In this document: piece by piece, positions 1-7,426 of the stretch
Layout of the letters: each line of letters begins with the position of its first letter
Position numbering within the stretch: the first letter of the stretch is position 1
From: G963701675 sp963701675
GTDB lineage: Bacteria; Planctomycetota; Planctomycetia; Gemmatales; Gemmataceae
DNA length: 64,000 nucleotides
Assembly (NCBI GenBank): GCA_963701675.1
Contig: OY969623.1
Span: 2,790,001-2,854,000, forward strand
Direction: 5' to 3'
Program-made: the position numbers and the translations under genes
The notes under the pieces: model-generated
The model's input: only the letters and a program-made list of their open reading frames with translations
Told to the model about the DNA's origin: nothing
Database searches by the model: none

Positions 1-1
1 C

Positions 2-409
2 GGCCTTTCGGGTTATTTTCTGTCGCCGATTGTCGGGGCCTGGAAGGCGTTCATTCCGTTCTTGTATCTGGTGCAAAATCTGGCCAAGCCGCATCCGGAT
101 GTGGCGGCTCACATTGAACGCGACGCCGATGAACTGCGGCCAGCCCCCTGGTCACTCGAAGACGTTGAAACGTTGGGGCTGCCGGCCGCTTTGGCGGAAA
201 GCGGCGACAACGGCGGCACTCAGGCATTGCCGTCCGGGTCAACGGAACGACCGCGCGACACGGCCCCCGCCGACAATGTGATCGATTTGGACCGACGGCG
301 AAAACTTCGTGACGTCGGCCGTCGCGGGCGGCGAAAGCCGAGCGCGCCGTCGGATTTGGAACACCCTAATGGTCGCGACGAAAGGCAACAGGATGCTAAC
401 GAAGGCTAA
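2..409 (+). CDS. Partial hypothetical protein, 5' end outside window
   Basis: An open frame enters from the left edge and stops at 409, so only the C-terminal 135 residues are visible. The visible part begins with a hydrophobic, aromatic stretch (GLSGYFLSPIVGAWKAFIPF) that could be a membrane or core helix. It then becomes charged and proline-rich and ends in a basic Arg/Lys tail of low complexity. I do not recognise a family. It lies at the end of the integrative element that ends at tRNA-Pro and is probably an element gene. The in-frame TTG at 62 is an internal codon and is not a credible start. Confidence 0.45.
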   Translation, partial: GLSGYFLSPIVGAWKAFIPFLYLVQNLAKPHPDVAAHIERDADELRPAPWSLEDVETLGLPAALAESGDNGGTQALPSGSTERPRDTAPADNVIDLDRRRKLRDVGRRGRRKPSAPSDLEHPNGRDERQQDANEG

Positions 410-470
410 CGATGACAGCGCCGTGAGTGTTTACGCGTTTACGGAATGAAGTCATGGACAAAAGCGGCAT

Positions 471-749
471 TTAATGACGAACTGCAAACCACCTGCAAAC
501 ACGTTTACGACATGAAAACAGGGCAACTAAAGCCGAAGTCGAGCGGTTTTGTTTACACCAGCGGTGACCAGGTGTGGAATTTTTATTTACGTACGAACAT
601 CTACTACGTCTGGGTCTACCGGTCAAGCCGCCGGGTAGCCGATGGATGGCCCGGACGAGGGCCGCGAAGGGGCCACCAAGAGCCCCGCAGCGGTCCCGGT
701 CGGGCAGGCCAGCGAACCGGCGGCGAAGGTACTTCAGCATCGGTGCCAT
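471..749 (-). CDS. Possible small basic protein coupled to the DUF6573 gene
   Basis: A 92-codon frame starts at an ATG that overlaps the stop of the upstream DUF6573 gene (TGATG), which is the usual sign of translational coupling. The product starts MAPMLKYLRRRFAGL and is very rich in Arg and Cys, without a recognised domain. Apart from the coupled start, nothing proves it is translated. The same DNA carries a competing plus-strand frame from 446 whose first 60 codons also look protein-like. Treat both as unproven. Confidence 0.3.
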   Translation of the reverse strand: MAPMLKYLRRRFAGLPDRDRCGALGGPFAALVRAIHRLPGGLTGRPRRSRCSYVNKNSTPGHRWCKQNRSTSALVALFSCRKRVCRWFAVRH

Positions 750-1129
750 CAGTCCTCGTAGGGGAGCATGACCGTCACACACGGGGTACCATCGTCATTT
801 GGTCCGCAGATGGCTTTCAACTCGACGAGCGACGGGCAGCCGTTACCATTCTCGTTTCGCACATGCAGCCGAAACCGGAGCATGTCGCCGTCATTACTTC
901 GGCGGACGGCAAAGTTAAGAACGACCAAAATATCCCAGAGCCGGCCGGATTCATCCTGACCGAACACGCCTTCCGGAACCTCCACGTAATCGCTCCAAAC
1001 AGCTCGCGTGAGTGCGACGGGATACTTGAACCCGGCCTCCGTAGCCGCACTACTTACGTCTACAAGTACGCCATCGGCAATCGCCTCGGCACGTGTGTAC
1101 GTGTGGATGATGTCTCCTTTGGTAAACAT
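749..1129 (-). CDS. DUF6573 family protein
   Basis: This 126-residue soluble protein has the pattern of the DUF6573 family, which is common on planctomycete and other mobile elements. The visible landmarks are an N-terminal YTRAEAIADGVLVDV, a central FKYPVALTRAVW, a GRLWDIL segment and a C-terminal KAICGPNDDG followed by VTVMLP. I chose the ATG at 1129 because a GGAGG ribosome site lies about 8 bases upstream; the frame is open further upstream but has no such site. The function of the family is unknown. It is followed at once by a possible coupled gene and preceded on the same strand by the gene at 1146-1448. Confidence 0.8.
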   Translation of the reverse strand: MFTKGDIIHTYTRAEAIADGVLVDVSSAATEAGFKYPVALTRAVWSDYVEVPEGVFGQDESGRLWDILVVLNFAVRRSNDGDMLRFRLHVRNENGNGCPSLVELKAICGPNDDGTPCVTVMLPYED

Positions 1130-1145
1130 GGCTATTTCCTCCACC

Positions 1146-1448
1146 CTACAAGCTCTCAGTCGGTTCGCTATCCGGTGGGTGCCCGGATTCATCAACCGCC
1201 GTGGGCCTGCTTTCACCCTTGTGTTCGTGACACCAGTCGTGAGCCAGGTCGACGAGTTTGGCAAGCAAGGGCAGGTCGTCATAGCCAAAGCTCGTCGAAT
1301 CACGCCAAGTCCCTTTGGCGTTCTTGTAGAGCCTGGAAAACGACAAGTTGTGCCAAATGCCGCCGTTGGTCCCCTCGTTGGCCCAAATCGCGGCGCGTAC
1401 GCGGCCGAGGCGGATTTGATGAATGGGTTTTTGTGTTTTCTTGTCCAT
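1146..1448 (-). CDS. Conserved small mobile-element protein, paralog of 1548-1847
   Basis: This 100-residue protein starts MDKKTQKPIHQIRLGRVRAA and carries the block IRLGR(V/I)(R/K)AAIWAN, then RLYK and SFGYDDLPLL. The divergent gene at 1548-1847 shares the same blocks in the same order, so the two are paralogs. AGGAG lies upstream of the ATG at 1448. I know the pattern from planctomycete accessory regions but not its role. The small size and the aromatic, basic core could suit a nucleic-acid binding protein, which is inference only. The C-terminal 25 residues are acidic and probably disordered. Confidence 0.65.
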   Translation of the reverse strand: MDKKTQKPIHQIRLGRVRAAIWANEGTNGGIWHNLSFSRLYKNAKGTWRDSTSFGYDDLPLLAKLVDLAHDWCHEHKGESRPTAVDESGHPPDSEPTESL

Positions 1449-1547
1449 GGTTTTCTCCTGTTTGTTGTTGTTCCGTCCCTGAGCATCAAACCGTACAGCG
1501 GGCGATGCGGCAGGTGTGGAACGGTTTTCACAGAAAGGGCCTTTGTC

Positions 1548-1847
1548 ATGACCGAGAAAGAACGGAGCGGCGAGAACGACGGTTCGACGGATCGTGCCGG
1601 CACCGATACGACGGTTCGCATGAAGCCCGTACACGAAGTACGACTCGGGCGCATTAAGGCGGCCATCTGGGCGAATCAGACCGAGAACGGCATACGGCAC
1701 AACGTCACCGTACGCCGGCTCTACAAGCGCGACGGAAGCACTGAGTGGGGCCAGTCGGATAGCTTCGGCCGTGACGATCTGCCGCTCGTTGGGGAAGTGG
1801 TCCGCGCAGCATGGACGTGGATTTTCGTGTACGGCCAACAAAGTTAG
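1548..1847 (+). CDS. Conserved small mobile-element protein, paralog of 1146-1448
   Basis: This is a 99-residue protein. After a charged, disordered N-terminus of about 25 residues, it carries KPVHEVRLGRIKAAIWANQ, then HNVTVRRLYK and SFGRDDLPLV, matching the divergent neighbour block for block. The start is the ATG at 1548, with AAAGGG upstream. The frame is open well before this ATG, but that part is the antisense of the neighbour. The two start codons are 99 bases apart, so one shared intergenic region probably drives both. Function unknown. Confidence 0.65.
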   Translation: MTEKERSGENDGSTDRAGTDTTVRMKPVHEVRLGRIKAAIWANQTENGIRHNVTVRRLYKRDGSTEWGQSDSFGRDDLPLVGEVVRAAWTWIFVYGQQS

Positions 1848-1941
1848 CCGGGAGTGGTCAAACAGCGAGTTGGACTCGCAAGTTCTAGGACGGCGCTGTG
1901 TATTTGGAGGAACATCGGCGCCTGGATTGGAAAATGGTCCG

Positions 1942-2172
1942 ATGCATTTCCTGACGGTTAAAGACGCCGCCTCGCGGCTTGGCTGCTCATCCAACTTGGT
2001 CTATCTGCTGTGTTCGGAGCGGCAGCTCATCCATCACCGGCTTGGAACGGGTCGTGGCACCATTCGCATTTCCGAGGAAGATCTCCGAGCGTTCGTGGAT
2101 ACGTGCAGGGTCAGCACGAATCCGTCGTTGGTAAACCTTCGCCATATTCGCCGCTCGGCAGGTGAACCATGA
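1942..2172 (+). CDS. Excisionase-type helix-turn-helix protein
   Basis: This 76-residue protein has the excisionase/MerR-like winged HTH pattern: FLTVKDAASRLGCSSNLVYLL forms the helix-turn-helix and RISEEDLRAFVDT the wing and following helix. Small proteins of this kind act as recombination directionality factors or local repressors in integrative elements. It is the first gene of a four-gene plus-strand run (1942-3219) in which each start overlaps the previous stop. The recombinase that it might steer lies convergently at 3298-4338. The start was chosen because the domain begins at residue 2; the ribosome site is weak. Confidence 0.7.
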   Translation: MHFLTVKDAASRLGCSSNLVYLLCSERQLIHHRLGTGRGTIRISEEDLRAFVDTCRVSTNPSLVNLRHIRRSAGEP

Positions 2173-2375
2173 AGGAAAAACACTTCATTTCCCGTGGATG
2201 CATGAAGCTCATCGCCGACTGGATTCATGATTACCAGATTGGTTCGCCGCGTGATCCGCGTCACGAAGCGTTCCTGAAGGGACTTTACATCATTATCGAC
2301 GACGAAATTCGTGAATCGGTAAGCCGCGAACGAGCGCGCTTGTTGACGGAACTAAACGACTCGGCTCGGAACTGA
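2169..2375 (+). CDS. Small hypothetical protein in coupled operon
   Basis: This 68-residue, strongly charged and probably helical protein has no family I recognise. Its ATG overlaps the stop of the HTH gene by four bases (ATGA) and its own TGA overlaps the methyltransferase ATG (TGATG), so translation of the three genes is probably coupled. The spacing is the main evidence that it is a real gene. Confidence 0.55.
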   Translation: MKEKHFISRGCMKLIADWIHDYQIGSPRDPRHEAFLKGLYIIIDDEIRESVSRERARLLTELNDSARN

Positions 2376-2962
2376 TGGAAGCTCCAGAAATGATCTCCGG
2401 CTACACGGTTGACGACCTGGTGAAACTACGAAAAGGCGGCATGCGCTTTCGCACGATTCTCGCCGATCCGCCGTGGCAATATGACCAATCGCCGCGCGGG
2501 GCTGCGAGCCGGCACTATGCGACCATGAGCCTCGACGAGATCATGGCACTGCCGGTGGATCGGCTTGCCGACGATCCTGCTCATCTGCATCTGTGGGTAA
2601 CGCACTCGTTTCTGTATCAGGTGCCGGAAGTTGTCCGTGCTTGGGGGTTTGAACCCAAAAGCATCATGGTTTGGGTGAAGCCGACGATGGGCAATGGTTT
2701 TTATTGGCGGTGCGCTACCGAGTTCCTGGTTTTTGCGAAGCGAGGACACCTGCGGTTTCGAGATCGCTCGCTCATCAATTGGGTATACATCGATCGCAAC
2801 GAGACCCATTCCGGGAAGCCCGAAGTCTTTCGCAAGCTTATCGAGCGTGTGTCGCCGCCGCCTTACTTGGAGCTGTTCGGTCGCCACCCAGCAGACAATT
2901 GGGTCGTGTTTGGAAACGAAATTGAACGAGGTCTTTTCGACGACGACATCCTCGATTTATGA
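2375..2962 (+). CDS. MT-A70 family DNA adenine N6-methyltransferase
   Basis: This 195-residue SAM-dependent methyltransferase of the MT-A70 family probably methylates adenine N6 in DNA. The catalytic DPPW tetrad is at residues 31-34 (LADPPWQYDQ), preceded by FRTI. Further family landmarks are HYATMSLDEI, the LHLWVTHSF strand, and the C-terminal SGKPEVFRKLIERVSPPPYLELFGR region. The length is normal for the phage/element branch. No restriction enzyme is encoded nearby, so it is an orphan methylase, perhaps for protection from host restriction or for marking the element. It is coupled by overlapping codons to genes on both sides. Confidence 0.88.
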   Translation: MEAPEMISGYTVDDLVKLRKGGMRFRTILADPPWQYDQSPRGAASRHYATMSLDEIMALPVDRLADDPAHLHLWVTHSFLYQVPEVVRAWGFEPKSIMVWVKPTMGNGFYWRCATEFLVFAKRGHLRFRDRSLINWVYIDRNETHSGKPEVFRKLIERVSPPPYLELFGRHPADNWVVFGNEIERGLFDDDILDL

Positions 2963-3219
2963 AGTCATTGTGCTTGGATCCCGTGCCAATGGACGTGTTG
3001 ACCGTCATTCGTTACAAGGCCGAAATCGAGGACGCCTTAGAGAAGAACCTCAATACCGTGCTGTTTTCCTTTCGGAGCCGCCGAGTCCGCGAGGAACTGC
3101 TCGTTGAACTGGACGAATGGCTGATGCATCACGACTTGGGCGTGCGCCTGTACACCGAAGTACGTGGAAGCAACGAGACTTACCTACTGATCGTGCACAC
3201 TTATGGATCTGCGAAATGA
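2959..3219 (+). CDS. Small hypothetical protein, last gene of the coupled operon
   Basis: This 86-residue protein has no recognised family. It looks globular and alpha/beta, with a VRLYTEVRGSNETYLLIVHTY segment reminiscent of a short beta hairpin. The ATG overlaps the methyltransferase stop by four bases; a second in-frame ATG ten codons later (MDVLTVIRYK) could also be used. It ends about 80 bases before the convergent recombinase gene, with a hairpin between them. Confidence 0.5.
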   Translation: MKSLCLDPVPMDVLTVIRYKAEIEDALEKNLNTVLFSFRSRRVREELLVELDEWLMHHDLGVRLYTEVRGSNETYLLIVHTYGSAK

Positions 3220-3241
3220 CGGGCCGGTCGAGAAGTGGCAA

Positions 3242-3289
3242 GGGAGCGGGATGCCCGAGGGGCAGCTTTGTCCCTGGGGCATCGCTCCC
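3242..3289. terminator. Hairpin between convergent genes
   Basis: A long imperfect inverted repeat lies between the element operon and the recombinase gene. The outer arms are GGGAGCGGGATGCCC and GGGCATCGCTCCC, differing by a 2-base bulge, and a shorter AGGG/CCCT stem lies inside. There is no U-rich tract on either side, so it may act as a bidirectional transcription barrier rather than a classical intrinsic terminator. Confidence 0.4.
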
Positions 3290-3297
3290 CGCCCATG

Positions 3298-4338
3298 TCA
3301 TTTATGGCTGGTCTCTGAGGTTTGGAGATTCGCGGTTGCGGTGCGAACCGCGCCTAACAAATGATCGCGTCGCTCGGCAAGATGTTGATAAACCTGGCTC
3401 ACCGTTTCCACACTCGCATGACCACACAGTTCAGCGACCTGAGCGATGCCCACTCCATTGACCAGGGCATCAGTGACGAACGAATGCCGGTACGTGTACG
3501 CGACGACGCCGGAAAGGTGAGCAAGTTTCTTGCGAAGATTTCGGAAGCGACATCGAATTGCGTTTCGAGTCCACGGCAGCCCCCGGCTATTGCGGAAGAG
3601 CGGGCCTTGGGGGTTCCGTTCGACAAGTTTTCGCGTCAGGTCCAACATCGCCGGCGTGAGGTAAACGACTCTCGGCCGGCCGGTTTTCTTGCTGGTCTTG
3701 TGATGGCGGAAAAGCCATACGGCAGCCTCGAAATGGACGTTGGCCGCGGTTACCTTGCGGATTTCCGACGGACGGCAACCCGTCTCCTGAAGGGCATGAA
3801 GGAATTCACGGAACGCTTTGCCTCGCGCCGCCCCGAGGATGTGTTGTCGCTCCTCCACGGTGAGGGTCCGCTCTCGGCGTTGGCGCGGTTCTTTCTTGAC
3901 GGCCTTCAGCGGATTGACCGCAAGATATCCCTCGGTCTCGCACCAATTGAATACGCGCTTGATGGCGCCGACGACCGTGCGGCGCGTCGCGGGACGCCAT
4001 CGCGGATGGGCGTCAAGCCACTTGGTGACGTGAAACGGCTTGAGGTCGGTAACTTTGCGTCCACCGTGCAGATCGCAAAAACTCTGCAAGTACGTCTGGT
4101 TCCACTGGTAGGTTTCCGGGTCGTTGTGACGCTTCGACCATTCGAGATACAGGTCGCAAACTTCTTCCACATGCAGCGGCTTGCCGGTTTGGACCGTGTT
4201 GCCTTCCTCGTGAAGAAGTATCTCCTTGTAGCGTTTGAGCGCCTCCTCCTCGCACGTGCCGAGCGAGAATTGTCGCCTGCCGATTTGCAGATACCAGCTT
4301 TGTTTGGATTTGCGGTAGAACGGCTTGGGAAACTTCAT
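3298..4338 (-). CDS. Tyrosine recombinase / phage-type integrase
   Basis: This 346-residue site-specific recombinase lies next to the 3' end of tRNA-Pro, the usual place for the integrase of a tRNA-targeted element. The N-terminal arm-binding part (KFPKPFYRKSKQSWYLQIG) is typical of planctomycete integrases, followed by a SAM-like core-binding domain (about 65-155). The catalytic domain has the first Arg in GCRPSEIRK, Lys in the HHKTSKK hairpin, the YRHSF box, GHAS, and the nucleophile in VYQHL. The first His of the HxxR box is Tyr (YTYR), which I believe is common in this branch. I chose the ATG at 4338 because GGAGGG lies 8 bases upstream; an ATG 11 codons earlier has no clear ribosome site. 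Confidence 0.9.
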   Translation of the reverse strand: MKFPKPFYRKSKQSWYLQIGRRQFSLGTCEEEALKRYKEILLHEEGNTVQTGKPLHVEEVCDLYLEWSKRHNDPETYQWNQTYLQSFCDLHGGRKVTDLKPFHVTKWLDAHPRWRPATRRTVVGAIKRVFNWCETEGYLAVNPLKAVKKEPRQRRERTLTVEERQHILGAARGKAFREFLHALQETGCRPSEIRKVTAANVHFEAAVWLFRHHKTSKKTGRPRVVYLTPAMLDLTRKLVERNPQGPLFRNSRGLPWTRNAIRCRFRNLRKKLAHLSGVVAYTYRHSFVTDALVNGVGIAQVAELCGHASVETVSQVYQHLAERRDHLLGAVRTATANLQTSETSHK

Positions 4339-4523
4339 GAAACGAACCCTCCAGTCTTTGCCCGTAAGCACGTGACCGAAAGGTTCGTGTTTGAGCCCGC
4401 GTTCGCGACAACGGACGCGGGCCTTTCTTCCGTATCTCTGCCCTCAACTCTGCCCTTGCGCTCGGGCCGGTTCAGCTAGGAAAAACACTCGTCAGAAGTT
4501 CTGTTCTCACAAGGTCTTCCAAA

Positions 4524-4598
<75 letters not shown>

Positions 4599-4984
4599 TT
4601 CTTTGTGCCCTCGGGCACTTCCGTATCGTAATGACGCCATCCTGATTGTCAACCGCATTCACGGTACAACCCGTATATCGGGATTAGTCTCACCATTTGA
4701 CCTCGCCTCCAGCGGGGGCTGACGTGAGAATTCCTGAGTCAAATGCCTTCGTTTCGGTCGGTTTCTTACTTGCAGAGACGCTCGCTTCGTGTTCCTCGTT
4801 GTTCTCGGCATAGGCCGAACTGTTTCGACAAATCTCCGAGATTTCCCAATCAGATTCGCTTCACTCAACCGCCTCAACTGCGCTATAGTAGCCTTACGAT
4901 TTGCTCAAGTCTCTTTCCGATCTGCCACGTCTGGCCCCCAGCCCGGGCGGGATCGAGCACTGTTTTACGGTCAAAGGAGAACGA
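4599..4984. other. Intergenic region upstream of the YTV protein gene
   Basis: No gene is supported in these 386 bases. The region must hold the promoters of tRNA-Pro (minus) and of the wall-protein gene (plus). A ribosome site, AAGGAG, is present 6 bases before the ATG at 4985. I could not fix a convincing -35/-10 pair by eye. Confidence 0.4.
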
Positions 4985-5971
4985 ATGTCTTGGAAATGCG
5001 TGCGTCTATTGGTTCTGGCCGGCATTATCGCGGCTGGGTGTACCATGTCCGCTTTGGCGGACGACCAGAAGCCCGCGGCTGCGGATAAACCCGCTGCCGA
5101 GGCCGGCCCCGCTGCGCAGGCAGCCCCCGCTGTCCACACCGTCCGCTGTCTCGAATGGGCCTGCGAACCCGTTCAGTGTACGCGCACGGCGTACCGTCAA
5201 GAAAACCGAGAAGAGACTTACACGGCTTATCGCTGTGAAGTCACGCCGGAAACCCGCTCCTACACCACCACGGTCAACAAGTTGGTGCCGGAAACCAAGA
5301 CGGTCATGCGAACCTATTGCGTGAGCGTCCCCACGGTTGAAAACCGCACGGTCATGAAGGCCCATGTGACCTGCGTACCGGTCACGACGGTTGTTCGCAA
5401 ATGCGTGGACAAGGGACATTACGAATGCCGCGAAGTTCCGTGCGAACCGCGGAAGCATCACTTGCGTAACTTCCTCGGCCACCTCTGTGGCCGGAAGAAC
5501 GATTGCTGTGAACCCGATCCTTGCTGCCCGCCGCCGACGAAGATCGTCAAGGTTTGGGTACCCTGCCCGACGTGGATCGAGACTCCGGTCACGTGCATGA
5601 AGCGCGTTTGCGAATACAAGCCCGAAACGATTCAGGTGACGGTATGCAAGACCGAAGTCAAGCAGGAACCGGTTCAGGTGACGTGCTACAAGTGTGTTCC
5701 GGAACAGGTCACTCACACCTGCACGGTCAACGTCAGCAAGATGGTTCCTTACGAAGCCAAGCGAACGGTTTGCGTGTGCGTCCCCTACCAGGAGACCTAC
5801 ACAGCCAACCGGATGGTTCAGCGTTGGGTCGAGAAGCCGGCTCCGGTCAGCGTCTGCTGCGAAGTGACTAGCTGCAAGCCGACTTGCTGTGAGCCGGTGT
5901 GCTGCCCGGCGCCGTGCAAGGCGCGCCGTTGCTCCGGTCTGCACTGGCGGCATTCGACCTGCTGCAACTAA
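4985..5971 (+). CDS. Secreted cysteine-rich YTV-type cell wall protein
   Basis: This 328-residue protein has an N-terminal signal sequence (hydrophobic core RLLVLAGIIAAG, likely cut after SALA) and an Ala/Pro-rich linker. It then has many repeats of the pattern Y/V-T-x-x-V-C-x-x-V-P-x-x, with about 40 Cys in the mature part. The recurrent TYTxxR, VxVCKTEV and KMVPYEAK motifs match the YTV repeat proteins described from planctomycete cell walls, where disulphide crosslinking is thought to give a proteinaceous wall. Cys clusters at about 180-190 and in the last 40 residues end in CCN. AAGGAG precedes the chosen ATG. A strong terminator follows, so the gene is probably monocistronic and highly expressed. 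Confidence 0.85.
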   Translation: MSWKCVRLLVLAGIIAAGCTMSALADDQKPAAADKPAAEAGPAAQAAPAVHTVRCLEWACEPVQCTRTAYRQENREETYTAYRCEVTPETRSYTTTVNKLVPETKTVMRTYCVSVPTVENRTVMKAHVTCVPVTTVVRKCVDKGHYECREVPCEPRKHHLRNFLGHLCGRKNDCCEPDPCCPPPTKIVKVWVPCPTWIETPVTCMKRVCEYKPETIQVTVCKTEVKQEPVQVTCYKCVPEQVTHTCTVNVSKMVPYEAKRTVCVCVPYQETYTANRMVQRWVEKPAPVSVCCEVTSCKPTCCEPVCCPAPCKARRCSGLHWRHSTCCN

Positions 5972-6070
5972 TTCGAGAATCACCAGCGGAGCAATGACGC
6001 TCCGCCTCGAAAGCAAGCGGAGGCTTGCGACCCGTCCGGAAGGGACGGGTGTAGGCTCGGTCCTCCCGGA

Positions 6071-6103
6071 ACCCCACCGCTTGTCGGTGGGGTTTCTTAT
6101 TTC
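6071..6103 (+). terminator. Rho-independent terminator of the YTV gene
   Basis: A perfect 9-bp stem (ACCCCACCG / CGGTGGGGT) with a 5-base loop is followed by the T-rich run TTCTTATTTC. Two further hairpins lie between the stop codon and this one: CTCCGC/GCGGAG around 5999-6022, and a perfect ACCCGTCC/GGACGGGT at 6030-6050. The transcript therefore ends in three successive stem-loops. Confidence 0.85.
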
Positions 6104-6497
6104 ATCTGGGACGCTCAGCAGATAGAGTGGACCACCGATCGAAGTACACCCAGATGACCCTCGAATACCGATATACGAGCATCGTCAGCGGGAGATACGG
6201 AAGCAAGCTGATCGTCGCAACCGCAATGTCCGACCAGCCGGTCAAGAGCCACTTGAACAGAAAGAAAAGCGGAATGAGTATGGCGATACCCAGAGCGTAG
6301 CTCACATACAGGGCGCCGGTGAAGTATCCTGGTTCGCGCTCGAACTGGAGCCCGCATACAGGACATGGATCGTTCACGACGGTAAGCGACTTGAACATCG
6401 GGCCGTCACGGCATCGTGGGCACCGTTGCAGGATAAGCGCGATCAGCCAACCGCGCCGGCTTTGGCCCCGCGTTTCCGGTTTCGGGTCGTTCGTCAT
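6102..6497 (-). CDS. DUF983 family membrane protein
   Basis: This 131-residue protein has an N-terminal zinc-ribbon-like pair of motifs (CPRC at about 26 and CPVC at about 44), the family signature FEREPGYFTGALYVSY, and two transmembrane helices (about 62-84 and 90-110). DUF983 proteins are small inner-membrane proteins of unknown function, common in alpha-proteobacteria and planctomycetes. The gene is convergent with the YTV gene and its stop lies inside the tail of that terminator. The esterase gene lies 14 bases upstream on the same strand. Confidence 0.85.
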   Translation of the reverse strand: MTNDPKPETRGQSRRGWLIALILQRCPRCRDGPMFKSLTVVNDPCPVCGLQFEREPGYFTGALYVSYALGIAILIPLFFLFKWLLTGWSDIAVATISLLPYLPLTMLVYRYSRVIWVYFDRWSTLSAERPR

Positions 6498-6511
6498 TTG
6501 CTCTCGGCTCT

Positions 6512-7400
6512 CTATGGCGCCGTTTGTCGACGAATGAATTCAAGGATCGCCACGCCGGCCGGATCGTTTGGCTGAGGGGCTTTGAGCATCACGGTTAAAT
6601 GGTTTCTGTCTGCCACTTCAAGGGCACTTTGCAGGAATCTTCCGTTCGTTGAGCACCCGGCCGAACTCTGTGGCAATGGCTTTCCCACACATCGCAACAT
6701 CGTTGTCGCCGTAGAGAATCAAAAACGACGGAATGCCGTGGTCGGACTGATCCGCTGGTAATTGAGTAACCTGCCAGGTCGGCGCCGCGGCTTCACGAAG
6801 TTTCGGATCACTACCGAAGGCATGAAAGAACCCCCTGCCCTCCTTGGGCAAGCGGAAAACGCCGCTCATCGGGATGGCGCCTTTGATGTCGCGCGTCGAA
6901 AGCTCGTGTGCTTTCAAGTAGCGCGGGTCCGTACCCAAAAGTGCCGTGAGATGTCCGCCTGCGGAATGGCCGCAGATGAACAATTGATTCGAACGGCCTC
7001 CGTATTTACCGATGTTGCGGTGCAACCATGCAAACGCACGAGCGGCATCCTCCACATGTCCGGGATGGGTCACGGCCGGCGAGAGACGGTAGTTAGCACT
7101 GGCAGCGGCGATGCCGTTCCGGGCAAGGAACGAGCAAAAACCATTTGCCATGCCATAGTACGATTTGTCGCCGCGCGCCCAACCGCCGCCGTGGAGGAAG
7201 AGGAGCACGGGAAAGTCCTTCGCGCCTTTGGGCAAGTACAAGTCGAGCTTGTGTCGAACAGCGTCGGCGCCGTCACCTTCGAAATACGGAATGTCACGAA
7301 TGAGTTCGACTTCAAAAGAATTCGGCGACCCGTCGTCGCTCCCGCGACTCGGTGCCGGCAACGCGAAAATAACAACACCCACCATTACGCCGTATTTCAC
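6512..7400 (-). CDS. Secreted alpha/beta hydrolase (esterase), frameshifted near the 3' end
   Basis: An alpha/beta hydrolase of the BD-FAE/carboxylesterase type. Seen in order: a short signal sequence starting at a GTG (7400, with AAAGG upstream), the oxyanion motif LFLHGGGWARGD, the nucleophile elbow GHSAGGH, the acid region LILYGDNDV, and the His region DRNHLT. The last element is in a different frame: the first frame stops at 6618 (IPAKCP then TGA), whereas the family C-terminus (ALEVADRNHLTVML to the stop at 6512) continues after a +1 shift near 6625-6632. Without the shift the product would lose the catalytic His. This is an indel, decay, or recoding. The gene lies 26 bases downstream of the PQQ-like gene and is probably cotranscribed. 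Confidence 0.75.
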
Positions 7401-7426
7401 TCTATTGCCTTTCGCTTCCACGGAGG

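Noticed and set aside
446..1657. A 403-codon plus-strand frame over the DUF6573 and neighbouring genes
   Set aside because: Most of it is the antisense of two supported minus-strand genes with good ribosome sites. Only its first 60 codons lie in otherwise empty DNA and look protein-like, with no family match.
1..4523. Second attachment site for the tRNA-Pro element
   Set aside because: No copy of the tRNA-Pro 3' end is found in this stretch, so the other boundary lies outside the window.
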